Source: an uncultured Pseudomonas sp. (GTDB lineage Bacteria; Pseudomonadota; Gammaproteobacteria; Pseudomonadales; Pseudomonadaceae). Taken from it: a stretch of DNA of 64,000 nucleotides. Positions 16,401-24,511 of the stretch are shown here, piece by piece. The notes under the pieces are model-generated. The model was not told the origin of the DNA and did no database searches. It saw nothing but the letters and a program-made list of their open reading frames with translations. The stretch spans positions 1 to 64,000 of the forward strand of contig NZ_CAMPHV010000022.1 in the NCBI RefSeq assembly GCF_946886105.1, written 5' to 3'. Numbering within the stretch: position 1 is the first letter of the stretch; each line of letters opens with the position of its first letter. Both the position numbers and the translations under genes were made by a program.

Positions 16401-17136
16401 GAATCTGCGCCCATGTTGTCGCGCGGATCGCGTCGATCGCCGCGCTGATGCGTGCGGCATTCTCGGTGTCGCCCTTGCGCACCGCGATGCCGGCACCGTT
16501 ACCGAAGTATTGCGGGTCGTTGAAGTCCGGGCCGACCAGGGCGAAACCCTTGCCCGCGTCGGTTTTGATAAAGCCTTCGTCGATGTTGATGACGTCGGCC
16601 AGGGTGGCGTCCAGACGGCCCGAGGCCAGGTCGAGGAAGGCTTCGTTCTGCGAGGCGTAACGCACCACTTCGATACCGGCATTCTCGAATTTGTCCGAGG
16701 CGTAGCGATCGTAGGTGGAGGCGCGCTGCACGCCGACTTTCTTGCCTTTGAGGTCGACCAGCGGGTCCTTGATCTCGCTGCCGGCCTTCATCGCCAGCTT
16801 GCCGGGGGTGTGGTAGTACTTTTTGCTGAAGTCCACGGATTTCAAGCGGTCGGCGGTGATCGACATGGACGACAGCACGGCGTCGACCTTGCGAACTTTG
16901 AGCGACGGGATCAGACCGTCGAATTCCTGCTCGACCCACTCGCACTTGACCTGCATTTCCGCGCACAGGGCGTTGCCGATGTCGTAGTCGAAGCCGCTGA
17001 TCTTGCCGTCGGCGGTTTTGAAGGCGAACGGCGGGTAGGCCGCTTCGATACCGATGCGCAGGCTGTCCTGGCTGGCGACGCTGAGGGTGCTGATGGCGGA
17101 GAGCGCCAGGGCGCCTAGAAGTACGATCTTGTTCAT
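16387..17136 (-). CDS. Periplasmic amino-acid-binding protein, C-terminus replaced by a repeat
   Basis: A 249-residue solute-binding protein of the Lys/Arg/Orn (HisJ-like) family. The signal peptide (VLLGALALSAISTLSVAS) is followed by LRIGIEAAYPPFAFK, GFDYDIGNALCAEM and VDAVLSSMSIT. Its natural C-terminus would be a ...YxxINxKYF type segment. Instead the frame leaves the homologous part after IDAIRA and reads TTWAQIRRVG from the 16223-16400 repeat. About 15 residues are therefore lost; ligand-binding residues remain, but folding or partner contact may suffer. ATG 17136 has GAGGAGT upstream. No permease or ATPase gene is nearby. It is divergent from the first cyanophycinase. Confidence 0.85.
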   Translation of the reverse strand: MNKIVLLGALALSAISTLSVASQDSLRIGIEAAYPPFAFKTADGKISGFDYDIGNALCAEMQVKCEWVEQEFDGLIPSLKVRKVDAVLSSMSITADRLKSVDFSKKYYHTPGKLAMKAGSEIKDPLVDLKGKKVGVQRASTYDRYASDKFENAGIEVVRYASQNEAFLDLASGRLDATLADVINIDEGFIKTDAGKGFALVGPDFNDPQYFGNGAGIAVRKGDTENAARISAAIDAIRATTWAQIRRVG

Positions 17137-17597
17137 CTTATGTGACTCCTCGATGGGGCGGGTTGGGGTGTTGCTGCGTCCGCCTGATAGCGGGCTTTTG
17201 CGTGGAGGCCTGGATGGGCCCGGTTGCTGATTGGTCCGGCGCAAAGTGCGGGCCGGAGGTTTCGTTGCGTCAATTTGTGACATGTTTATTTTCATAAATC
17301 TAGATTGTAGAAATATTTATTTCATTCTCTGCTTTGGCTGCGGTGACCAGTAGCCCCTCTAGGTCGGTGTTAACAGGCGTAAATCCAGATATTCGGCGAG
17401 CTGCGGCGGCTCTTCTCGCGCGCCGAGGTGCTTGAACAAGGTTGAATAGTGATATATAAAATTTCACGTAGTGAGATTATGAAAATTAATATTCATAATC
17501 TCGCGCCACGGCTGGCGAGGCGCAAGCCTGCTGCAGGGATGCATTGAAACGAGGGCCCCGAGGCCCCGTCTGAATTCTCATAACAAGAGCAATAAGA
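17137..17597. promoter_or_regulatory. Divergent control region with A/T-rich palindromes
   Basis: 460 bp between the binding-protein gene (-) and the first cyanophycinase (+). At 17473-17502 is GAGATTATGAA, an 8-bp A/T spacer, then TTCATAATCTC: perfect 11-bp arms. A weaker related site, GAAATATTTATTTC, is at 17310-17323. A/T-rich ATGAA...TTCAT sites of this kind suit an RpiR-type regulator, and an RpiR gene is three genes away; this pairing is inference. Confidence 0.55.
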
Positions 17598-19202
17598 ATG
17601 AAAATGCAGCTGAAAGCGCGCGCCACCGTCGCCGCTCTGGTCCTATCCTGTGCCGTCTCCTCGGCCTATGCCGACGGCAACCTGCTGGCGGTTGGCGGCA
17701 TGTTGCGCGCCAGCAATACCCCGGTGTACGGCAAGTTCATCGAACTGGCGGGCGGCCAGAGCGCCGCGCGCATCGTCATCCTGCCCACCGCCAGCGGCAG
17801 CCAGAGTTCGAGCAAACGCTTTATGGGCGAGTTGGTGGCCATGGGCGTACCAGCCGAGCGCATCAGCATCGTCGGCATCGACAAGAACAACTACCAGGAC
17901 ACCATGAACGACGCGGCGGTGATCGAGCCGCTGCGCGACGCCAGCGCGGTCTGGTTCGTCGGCGGCGACCAGGCGCGCATCGCCCGCGCGCTGTTCAATG
18001 CCGATGGCAGCCCGTCGCTGCTGATGCAGGAAGTACGCAAGGTTTACGAGAAAGGCGGCGTGGTCGCCGGCACCAGCGCCGGTGCGAGCATCCTCGGTGC
18101 GCAGATGCCGACCGCTTATGGCGTGGTCATGGACACCCTGGACTTCGGCGTGGCGGCCAAGGCCGACCAGCGTGGCGCGGCCATCCTCAAGGGCGCCGGG
18201 CTGTTCTCCGCGGGGATCATCGACCAGCACCTCGACCAGATCGAGGAAACCAGCACCGGCCGCGCCGCGCGCATGGCCGCCTACCTGGTCGGGCAGCAGC
18301 CGGCCAAGGGCTTTGGCCTGGATACCAATACCGCCATGTGGATCAAGGCCGACGGCCAGATCGAAGTGCTCGGCGAGGGTTATCTGACGGTGATGGATGC
18401 CAGCCAGGCGAAGAAGGATTTCGGAGTGTACGGCACCCAGTTGCAGAACCTGCGCCTGGCCATGCTCGGCCAGGGCGACCGCTACGACTTGGCCACCGGC
18501 AAGGTGCAGCCGGCGAAAGATAAAGCGGCGATCGAAGCCGGCAACGAGTACCTGGTCGGCAACCAGTTGATCACCGATCTGTCTGCGGTTTCGGCGATCG
18601 GTCGCGCGGTGCTCTACGGTCTGGCCGACAACACGGCGAACCGCCAGCTGGGCCTGATGACCCGCTACAACCCGCTCAACGGCTACCACTACGGTTATCG
18701 CTTCGAGTTCAGCAAAGGCGCCGACTTCAGCGCCCACAGCCAGTTCTACGATTCGCTGACCAACTACAGCGTCGACGGCGTGCGCCTGGATATCCGTGCG
18801 GTGAATGCCAATCTCGGCGACCCGGCCGCGAGCGCGCCCAAGGATGCCGGTAACGGCGCTGCCGGTGAGGCGATTCGCGCCGTCAGCTTCCGTGGTCTGA
18901 TGACCGTCAACGGGCAGAACGCCTTCGAGCCGCAACGGCCGATTACCCGCCGCGAACTGGCCAACGCGCTGCAAATGACCCTGGCCGCAGAGCCGAGTCT
19001 CGACAAGTTGCCGAGCCTCACCGATATCGCCGCCGACGACCCGCTGCGCAGTCAGCTGGAGGTGGTGCTGTCCAACGGCTGGATGAGCGGCGCTGACACC
19101 TTCGATGGCGAACGGGCCGTGACCCGCAAGGAATGGGCCCTGGCCAGCAAGGTGCTGGTCGAAGGTTTCCGCGGTGTGACTTTGAGCAAAGTGCGGAGCT
19201 GA
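17598..19202 (+). CDS. Exported cyanophycinase-family (S51) peptidase with SLH-like region; 3' frameshift
   Basis: A 534-residue exported protein with signal peptide VAALVLSCAVSSAYADG. The S51 peptidase domain (residues about 28-330) has GGDQARI and the nucleophile Ser160 in GTSAGA, as in cyanophycinases that cut multi-L-arginyl-poly-L-aspartate to beta-Asp-Arg. Residues about 430-530 resemble an S-layer-homology repeat (ITRRELANAL, ...AVTRKEWALASKVLVEGF). The frame stops at 19202, but the -1 frame continues from about 19175 to 19366 with a second SLH-like repeat (ARLTVGEGWLS...NPDATVSRSEVAQTLAKVSG). A one-base deletion or sequencing error is likely. The catalytic domain is intact. Confidence 0.85.
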   Translation: MKMQLKARATVAALVLSCAVSSAYADGNLLAVGGMLRASNTPVYGKFIELAGGQSAARIVILPTASGSQSSSKRFMGELVAMGVPAERISIVGIDKNNYQDTMNDAAVIEPLRDASAVWFVGGDQARIARALFNADGSPSLLMQEVRKVYEKGGVVAGTSAGASILGAQMPTAYGVVMDTLDFGVAAKADQRGAAILKGAGLFSAGIIDQHLDQIEETSTGRAARMAAYLVGQQPAKGFGLDTNTAMWIKADGQIEVLGEGYLTVMDASQAKKDFGVYGTQLQNLRLAMLGQGDRYDLATGKVQPAKDKAAIEAGNEYLVGNQLITDLSAVSAIGRAVLYGLADNTANRQLGLMTRYNPLNGYHYGYRFEFSKGADFSAHSQFYDSLTNYSVDGVRLDIRAVNANLGDPAASAPKDAGNGAAGEAIRAVSFRGLMTVNGQNAFEPQRPITRRELANALQMTLAAEPSLDKLPSLTDIAADDPLRSQLEVVLSNGWMSGADTFDGERAVTRKEWALASKVLVEGFRGVTLSKVRS

Positions 19203-19366
19203 AGGACCTGAGCGGAGTTGACGAAGCGCTGGCCGAAGCGGCTCGCCTGACCGTCGGCGAAGGCTGGCTGAGCGCCGAACAAGGTCGCTTCAACCCCGAT
19301 GCCACGGTGAGCCGCAGCGAAGTCGCGCAAACCCTGGCCAAGGTGAGCGGCCTGACCGCGCACTGA
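19175..19366 (+). pseudogene. Out-of-frame C-terminal SLH-like end of the cyanophycinase gene
   Basis: The reading frame offset by -1 from the cyanophycinase encodes DFEQSAELKDLSGVDEA through SRSEVAQTLAKVSGLTAH and a TGA at 19364-19366. Its second half repeats the SLH-like pattern of the upstream part. It has no start signal of its own and is best read as the detached end of the same gene. Confidence 0.75.
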
Positions 19367-19450
19367 TCGCCATATGAGCCGCCGCGCACTAGCAGCCCGC
19401 TAGTCGCGCGGCGGTAGACGACCACACCCACGAACTACCCGAGCCTCTGT

Positions 19451-19774
19451 ATGCAGTTGAACAGGCTGGAATCCTTTGCCCTGGAAAAACTCCTGCCGGC
19501 CCACGCTCTTGCGCAGTGGACGGCCGCGCAACCGGCGCCACAGGTGCTCGAGCGGGTGCAAACCCCGGCCGGTTTCTACTCGATCATCAAGCTGCCGAGC
19601 TGCCTGCGGGCAGTGCAGGAGGCGATCGAGCTGGAGTGGGCGTTCGAGCTCAAGCGCCTGAAGAGCAAGGGCTATTTCGTCTGCTGGGCGGAATCCGACG
19701 CGACCTTGTGCCTGGAAGCGGTGATCAGCAAGGGGGTGTGTCCGGAGGTGTTGTCGCTGGAGCAATTCGTCTAG
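19451..19774 (+). CDS. Small hypothetical protein in the cyanophycin locus
   Basis: A 107-residue soluble protein without signal peptide, starting MQLNRLESFALEKLLPAHAL. It contains a likely helix-strand pattern, with VQTPAGFYSIIKLPSC and KRLKSKGYFVCWAESDATLCLEAVI. I do not recognise the family. Codon use fits the neighbours, and it is the only gene in the 630 bp between the cyanophycinase and the porin, all on the same strand, so it is probably real and co-transcribed. Three of its four cysteines lie in the second half. Confidence 0.6.
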   Translation: MQLNRLESFALEKLLPAHALAQWTAAQPAPQVLERVQTPAGFYSIIKLPSCLRAVQEAIELEWAFELKRLKSKGYFVCWAESDATLCLEAVISKGVCPEVLSLEQFV

Positions 19775-19835
19775 TGGCGGAGCTGAAAGGGGAGCTGCGG
19801 CTCCTTGTTAAAAATAAAACCAAATGGAGTAAGCC

Positions 19836-21116
19836 ATGAAAGTCGTAAAACTGAGCCTGATCGCCCTGGCGGTCGCCGCCGGCTCGCAGTTCGCCATCGC
19901 CGGCGAGCAGCAGGAGTCCAAGGGCTTTATCGCGGACAGCTCGCTGGACCTGCTGAACCGCAACCTGTACATGAATCGCAACTTCATCAACCGCGACCGC
20001 AACACCCGTGAAGAGTGGGCGCACGGCATCCATGCCAACTTCGCCTCCGGCTTCACCCAGGGCACCGTGGGTGTCGGCGTCGATGCCTACGCCTATGGCG
20101 GCATCAAGCTGGACGGCGGCCGTGGCAGCGTGGGCAACGGCATCCTGCCGGTCGACGGCGACGGCCGTATCGAAGATTCCACCGGGGAAATGGGCGGCGC
20201 GGTCAAGGCGCGTATCTCCTCCACCATGCTGAAGTTCGGCGAACAGCGTCCGACCGCACCGGTATTCGCCACCGGCGATTCGCGCCTGCTGCCGGAAACC
20301 GCCACCGGCTTTCAACTGAGCAGCAGCGAGTTCAAGGACTTCTCCTTCGAGGCTGGCCACTTCACCGCGATCAACCGTCGTAACTCGACCAACTCCGATG
20401 GCGCGCTGACCAGCGAATACGCCGAAGTCGAAGCCCGCAGCGTCGACTTCCTCGGCGGCACCTACAACATCAACGACAACCTCAGCGTGATGTTCTACGG
20501 CAGCGAAGCCGAAGACGTCTGGCGCCAGTACTTCGGCAACGTCTACTACAGCATGCCGCTGAGCGACGAGCAGTCCCTGAGCTTCGACCTGGTGGCCTAC
20601 AAGACCGACGACGAGGGCAAGGCCCTGGCCGGCGACCTCGACACCCTGACCTACTCGCTCAAGGGCGCTTACAGCTTCGGCGCGCACAAGCTGAGCCTGG
20701 CCTACCAGAAAGTCAGCGGCGACGAGTTCTTCGACTACGTCGGCGGCGACTCGATCTGGCTGGCGAACTCGGTGCAGTACTCCGACTTCAACGCCCCCAA
20801 CGAGCGTTCCTTCCAGATCCGTTACGACCTCAACATGGCCAGCTTCGGCGTACCGGGCCTGAGCTTTATGGCGCGCTACATCAAGGGCGACGACATCGAC
20901 GGCACCAAGGCCGATCCGAACGGCGCCTTCGCAGGCTGGGCCGGCGACGACGAGAAGCATTGGGAGCGCGACCTGGAAGCCAAGTACGTGGTGCAGTCCG
21001 GCGCCGCCAAGGATCTGTCCTTGCGTCTGCGTCAGGCCACCCACCGCTCCACGGCATTCGATAACGATCTGCAGGACGTGCGCCTGATCATCGAATACCC
21101 GCTGAGCCTGTTGTAA
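19836..21116 (+). CDS. OprD-family outer-membrane porin
   Basis: A 426-residue outer-membrane protein. The signal peptide (LSLIALAVAAGSQFAIAG) is followed by ESKGFIADSSLDLLNRNLYMNRNF and TREEWAHGIHANFASGFTQGTVGVGVDA, the recognised OprD N-terminus. It continues as an 18-strand barrel and ends in DVRLIIEYPLSLL. OprD-type channels take up basic amino acids, small peptides or carboxylates. In this setting uptake of Asp-Arg dipeptide or arginine released by the two exported cyanophycinases is a natural guess. The start is backed by AATGGAGTAAGCC. A GC-rich hairpin lies directly after the stop (about 21124-21147). Confidence 0.92.
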   Translation: MKVVKLSLIALAVAAGSQFAIAGEQQESKGFIADSSLDLLNRNLYMNRNFINRDRNTREEWAHGIHANFASGFTQGTVGVGVDAYAYGGIKLDGGRGSVGNGILPVDGDGRIEDSTGEMGGAVKARISSTMLKFGEQRPTAPVFATGDSRLLPETATGFQLSSSEFKDFSFEAGHFTAINRRNSTNSDGALTSEYAEVEARSVDFLGGTYNINDNLSVMFYGSEAEDVWRQYFGNVYYSMPLSDEQSLSFDLVAYKTDDEGKALAGDLDTLTYSLKGAYSFGAHKLSLAYQKVSGDEFFDYVGGDSIWLANSVQYSDFNAPNERSFQIRYDLNMASFGVPGLSFMARYIKGDDIDGTKADPNGAFAGWAGDDEKHWERDLEAKYVVQSGAAKDLSLRLRQATHRSTAFDNDLQDVRLIIEYPLSLL

Positions 21117-21339
21117 GCGTTGCAGGGCCCCCGATTGCATCGCGGGGGGCTTACCGAATGGCACCCTTTGAAGGTCTCTTCGATTGCTCCTTTGACCTTA
21201 CGGCGTCGTCCCGGCGCCTTTTTTCTCGGTTACCCAGAGTGCGCTGCAAGCATAGAAATCGGGCGTATGGCGCCGATCGAGCAGCGTGCATTTTTTCCTG
21301 ACGGCAGGTCGCTCCATCACCCCAACGGAGTCGCTGGAT

Positions 21340-22101
21340 ATGCGCATAGCGCTGGTAGTTCTCGGATGCTTCTTGGCCGCCGGCCTGCACGCGGCACCTT
21401 TGCGGGTGGCGATGGAGGGGCAGTTTCCGCCCTTCGAAGAGCTGGACGCCAATGGCCAACTGCGCGGCTTCAACGTCGATATCGCCCAGGCGCTGTGTCA
21501 GCAGATGAAGGTCGAATGCGAGCTGCAGCGCTTCGCCTGGGACGACCTGATTCCGGCCTTGCAGGAAGGCCGCGCCGACCTGGTACTGGCCTCGATGTCG
21601 ATCACCGAGGAGCGCCAGCAGAAGGTCGACTTCACCAATAGGTATGCGCAAACCCCGGCGTTGTTCTTCGCCCGCAAGGGGGTGGTGCACGAGGTGATCA
21701 TCACCCCGCGGCGGATCAAGGGTAAGCGCGTCGGTGTGCAGCGCGGCACCACCTACGACAAGTACCTCAGCGCCAAGTACGAAAAGCATGTGCAGCTGCA
21801 ACGCTTCGAAAGCACCGAGGACATGTGCCAGGCGCTGTATGACGGACGCGTGGAGGTGGTGCTCGACGACGCCGTGTCCGGTTATTTCGGCTTTCTCGAC
21901 AGCGAGCGCGGACAGAACTTCGAGCAGGTCGGCAATAAGGTCGTGGCCCCGTCGATCTTCGGCAAGGGCCAGGGCATCGCCGTGCGCAAGGGTAACCAGG
22001 AACTGCGCGAACGGCTCGACCGGGCCTTGCTGGAGATCCTCGGCAATGGCGTCTACCGGCGCATCGAAAAAGGCTATTTCACCCAGTTCTCGGTTTATTG
22101 A
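21340..22101 (+). CDS. Periplasmic amino-acid-binding protein
   Basis: A 253-residue protein. The signal peptide (RIALVVLGCFLAAGLHA) is followed by PLRVAMEGQFPPFEELD, GFNVDIAQALCQQMKVECEL and ADLVLASMSITEERQQKVDFT, typical of Lys/Arg/Orn-binding proteins. The C-terminus is complete (GVYRRIEKGYFTQFSVY), unlike its truncated relative at 16387-17136. ATG 21340 is preceded by ACGGAG, whereas the in-frame ATG at 21286 would bury the signal peptide. It lies between the porin and the second cyanophycinase, so it probably picks up arginine or an Arg-containing dipeptide. Its ABC permease and ATPase must be encoded elsewhere. Confidence 0.88.
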   Translation: MRIALVVLGCFLAAGLHAAPLRVAMEGQFPPFEELDANGQLRGFNVDIAQALCQQMKVECELQRFAWDDLIPALQEGRADLVLASMSITEERQQKVDFTNRYAQTPALFFARKGVVHEVIITPRRIKGKRVGVQRGTTYDKYLSAKYEKHVQLQRFESTEDMCQALYDGRVEVVLDDAVSGYFGFLDSERGQNFEQVGNKVVAPSIFGKGQGIAVRKGNQELRERLDRALLEILGNGVYRRIEKGYFTQFSVY

Positions 22102-22230
22102 ATTCCCGGTTTATCGATAGGAGGCAGGCATTACCTAAAAACTCGCAGTGTGGCGTTTCCGTTGTAGTTCCCGTTTCACAACACCCACAAAAAGAGTGCC
22201 GGTAACGGCACGTCTCGGAGAACTCGAAAC

Positions 22231-23496
22231 ATGATGCTTAGAAAAATGCTGTTGCGTTGTAGCGTATTGATCCTCGCCTGCTTGCCGGCCGTCGGCTATT
22301 GCGCAGGCCCGTTGCTGTTGATCGGCGGTGGTTTGAAGGACGATAACGCGGCGATTTACCAGAAACTGATTCAACTGGCCGGCGGCAGCGGCCAGGCGCG
22401 GATCGGCGTGATCACCGCCGCCTCCATCCCGGAAAGCGACGACCCCGACGCCGGCACCCCGGAGGCGCGCAACTCCAAGAGTAACGGCGAGTTCTACGCC
22501 AACCTGCTGGAAACCTACGGCGCCGTCGATGCGCAGTGGATTCCCATCGACCTCGACCAGATCAGCAACAACAGCAACCCGCAAGTCGTCAGTCAGATCA
22601 ATAGCATGACCGGCTTCTTCTTCGGCGGCGGCGATCAGTCGCGCCTGACCCAGACCCTGCAAACCGCCACCCGCGCCGACAGTCCGGCGCTGGCCGCGAT
22701 CCGCGCCCGGCACGCCGCCGGTGCGGTACTCGCCGGCACCAGTGCGGGCACCGCGATCATGGTCCAGGGGCCGATGGTCACCGGTGGCGAAAGCTACGAC
22801 GGGCTGCGTTATGGCGTGTACACCACGCCGAGCGGCGACGACCTGTCCTACGACATGCAGGGCGGTTTCGGCTTCTTCGACTACGGCCTGCTCGACACCC
22901 ACTTCAGCGAGCGTGGCCGCCAGGGCCGTATCGTGCGCCTGGCCGACTACACCCAGGTGCCGTTCGCCTTCGGCGTCGATGAAGACACCGCGTTGCTGGT
23001 GCAGAACAACGCCAGCCTGGGGCAGATCGAGATGCAGGTGATAGGCGCGGCCGGCGTGTTCATCTTCGACCTGCGTAACAAGGAGCGCGGCACCGGCAGC
23101 AGCTACGCACTCTATGACGTGCTGGGCAGCTACCTGACCGAAGGCGACCGCTACCGTCCGGCCACCGGCCAGTTCGTCATCGCCAGCGGCAAGACCAGCC
23201 TGCGCGGCCGCGAGTACTACAGCACGGCGATGACCGCCACCGGCGACATCTTCAGCAGCCCGAACAACAGCGGCGCCAATGGCCGGCGCAACCCGCGCGA
23301 ATTCGTCAAGGTCAGTGCCGACCTGTTCGACAGCCGCGTGACCAGCACCCTGGGCCGCACCTACGAGCGCAACCCGCGTTTCCGCGTCGATCTGTTCAAG
23401 AGCACGCAGTTCGACAGCCACGGCTATCAGGGCACGGTCGGCGGCAAGAACATGACGTCCTACTTGCGTCTGCTGATGGATTTCCGGCCCAACTGA
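22231..23496 (+). CDS. Second exported cyanophycinase-family (S51) peptidase
   Basis: A 421-residue protein with signal peptide (LLRCSVLILACLPAVGYCAG). The S51 domain has LLLIGGGLKDDNAAIY, FFFGGGDQSRLTQTL and the nucleophile Ser171 in GTSAGT, then GFGFFDYGLLDTHFSERGRQGR, a block conserved in cyanophycinases. It lacks the SLH-like tail of the first enzyme but has its own C-terminal region of about 130 residues (PRFRVDLFKSTQFDSHGY...). Being exported, it would act on cyanophycin outside the cytoplasm, as known for extracellular enzymes of pseudomonads. Its low similarity to the first copy outside the core suggests old paralogues rather than a recent duplication. Confidence 0.87.
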   Translation: MMLRKMLLRCSVLILACLPAVGYCAGPLLLIGGGLKDDNAAIYQKLIQLAGGSGQARIGVITAASIPESDDPDAGTPEARNSKSNGEFYANLLETYGAVDAQWIPIDLDQISNNSNPQVVSQINSMTGFFFGGGDQSRLTQTLQTATRADSPALAAIRARHAAGAVLAGTSAGTAIMVQGPMVTGGESYDGLRYGVYTTPSGDDLSYDMQGGFGFFDYGLLDTHFSERGRQGRIVRLADYTQVPFAFGVDEDTALLVQNNASLGQIEMQVIGAAGVFIFDLRNKERGTGSSYALYDVLGSYLTEGDRYRPATGQFVIASGKTSLRGREYYSTAMTATGDIFSSPNNSGANGRRNPREFVKVSADLFDSRVTSTLGRTYERNPRFRVDLFKSTQFDSHGYQGTVGGKNMTSYLRLLMDFRPN

Positions 23497-23519
23497 AATA
23501 GGCCGGCAGAGGGGATTTG

Positions 23520-23548
23520 GACCGCGGGCGCGTAATGCGCCCGCGGTC
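23520..23548. terminator. Strong convergent terminator
   Basis: GACCGCGGGCGC, loop GTAAT, GCGCCCGCGGTC: a perfect 12-bp stem followed by GTTTCT. It lies between the second cyanophycinase (+) and the small membrane-protein gene (-) and closes the cyanophycin locus. Confidence 0.88.
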
Positions 23549-23558
23549 GTTTCTGCTC

Positions 23559-23873
23559 TCAGCGCGAGGTGAGGGTCGCGGTCTTCTGGTACAGCTCGGC
23601 CATGCGCTGTTTGCCCTTGTGCAATTCGTCTTGCAGATAGCGCAGCTCATCGTGGGGCGATCTGATCATCCCGGTCACGCTGCAATGGCCGGTCAGGCCG
23701 CGGGCCAACAGCACCACGCCGAAGCCGATGCTGCCCAGGCCGAACTCGTCGCGCCGATTCAGGCCCAGGCCCAGCAGACCCAAACCCAATGCGGTCGACA
23801 GGGCGCGTTCCCAGCCTTGTATATCGCCGGGCTTCGAAGCGTCCGGGTCTATCCGGGGCGGTATCTTGAGCAT
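23559..23873 (-). CDS. Small YgaP/DUF2892-like membrane protein
   Basis: 104 residues with two hydrophobic segments in a GWERALSTALGLGLLGLGL...GLGSIGFGVVLLARGLTGHCSV core, then a charged helical tail (DELRYLQDELHKGKQRMAELY). The core resembles the inner-membrane DUF2892 domain. It pairs with the gene at 23902-24264, whose core follows the same WER...RG(L/V)TGHC pattern, so the two are paralogues in one transcription unit (28-bp gap). The function is unknown. Confidence 0.78.
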   Translation of the reverse strand: MLKIPPRIDPDASKPGDIQGWERALSTALGLGLLGLGLNRRDEFGLGSIGFGVVLLARGLTGHCSVTGMIRSPHDELRYLQDELHKGKQRMAELYQKTATLTSR

Positions 23874-23901
23874 TTCGTTTCTCCAATCTCAGGCAGTCGG
23901 T

Positions 23902-24264
23902 TCAAGCGGCCGGGTCAGTTGCCCGTGGCGGTTCGTCGACGTTCTGGTCCGTGGCGGGCGTGGGCGCTTCCATATGCAGCTGCGGCATCGGCCGGGTGTC
24001 GCTGCACAGCGTCTGTTGGGTGGGCGTCGTCAGCGTCCGTTCGAGCACCCGTTTGACCTCGCAGTGGCCGGTGACCCCGCGCCATATGCCCATGCCGCCC
24101 AGGCCCAGGTTGATCAGGCCGGACAGCCCGCCTCTGCGCAGGCCCCTGGCGATCAGCAGCAGGCCGCCACCAATCGACGCGGTGCGCTCCCAGCCATGCA
24201 CGTTCTGGTACGGAATGAGCGCTTTCGATGCTGGCGACGACGATTCGGGGGCGGATACGAGCAT
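23902..24264 (-). CDS. Small YgaP/DUF2892-like membrane protein (paralogue)
   Basis: 120 residues. The core GWERTASIGGGLLLIARGLRRGG...NLGLGGMGIWRGVTGHCEV has two hydrophobic segments and matches the downstream neighbour in pattern. It differs in its tail, a Pro/Thr-rich, probably disordered stretch (TRPMPQLHMEAPTPATDQ). It is the first gene of the pair. The function is unknown. Confidence 0.75.
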   Translation of the reverse strand: MLVSAPESSSPASKALIPYQNVHGWERTASIGGGLLLIARGLRRGGLSGLINLGLGGMGIWRGVTGHCEVKRVLERTLTTPTQQTLCSDTRPMPQLHMEAPTPATDQNVDEPPRATDPAA

Positions 24265-24511
24265 GGCGTGACTCCTTCGCAGGGGCGGGGTAATTAACCG
24301 ACCGTCGATCCGTTGGCGCTGTTCAATGCGCGCGATAAACGGCTACCGGGGCGCCAGCGTGGCGAAGCGGCGGTGCAGGGCATGGCCAGCTCTACGCCAG
24401 CGCTTTTCGCCCGACGGACAGGCAAAACTGTTTGCCCCCGGCAGGGTCGATTGCTCAGATCGGTGCCGCTGTTCGCGGCACCGCAATGCCGAATCGACCA
24501 TGGAGTGGTGT

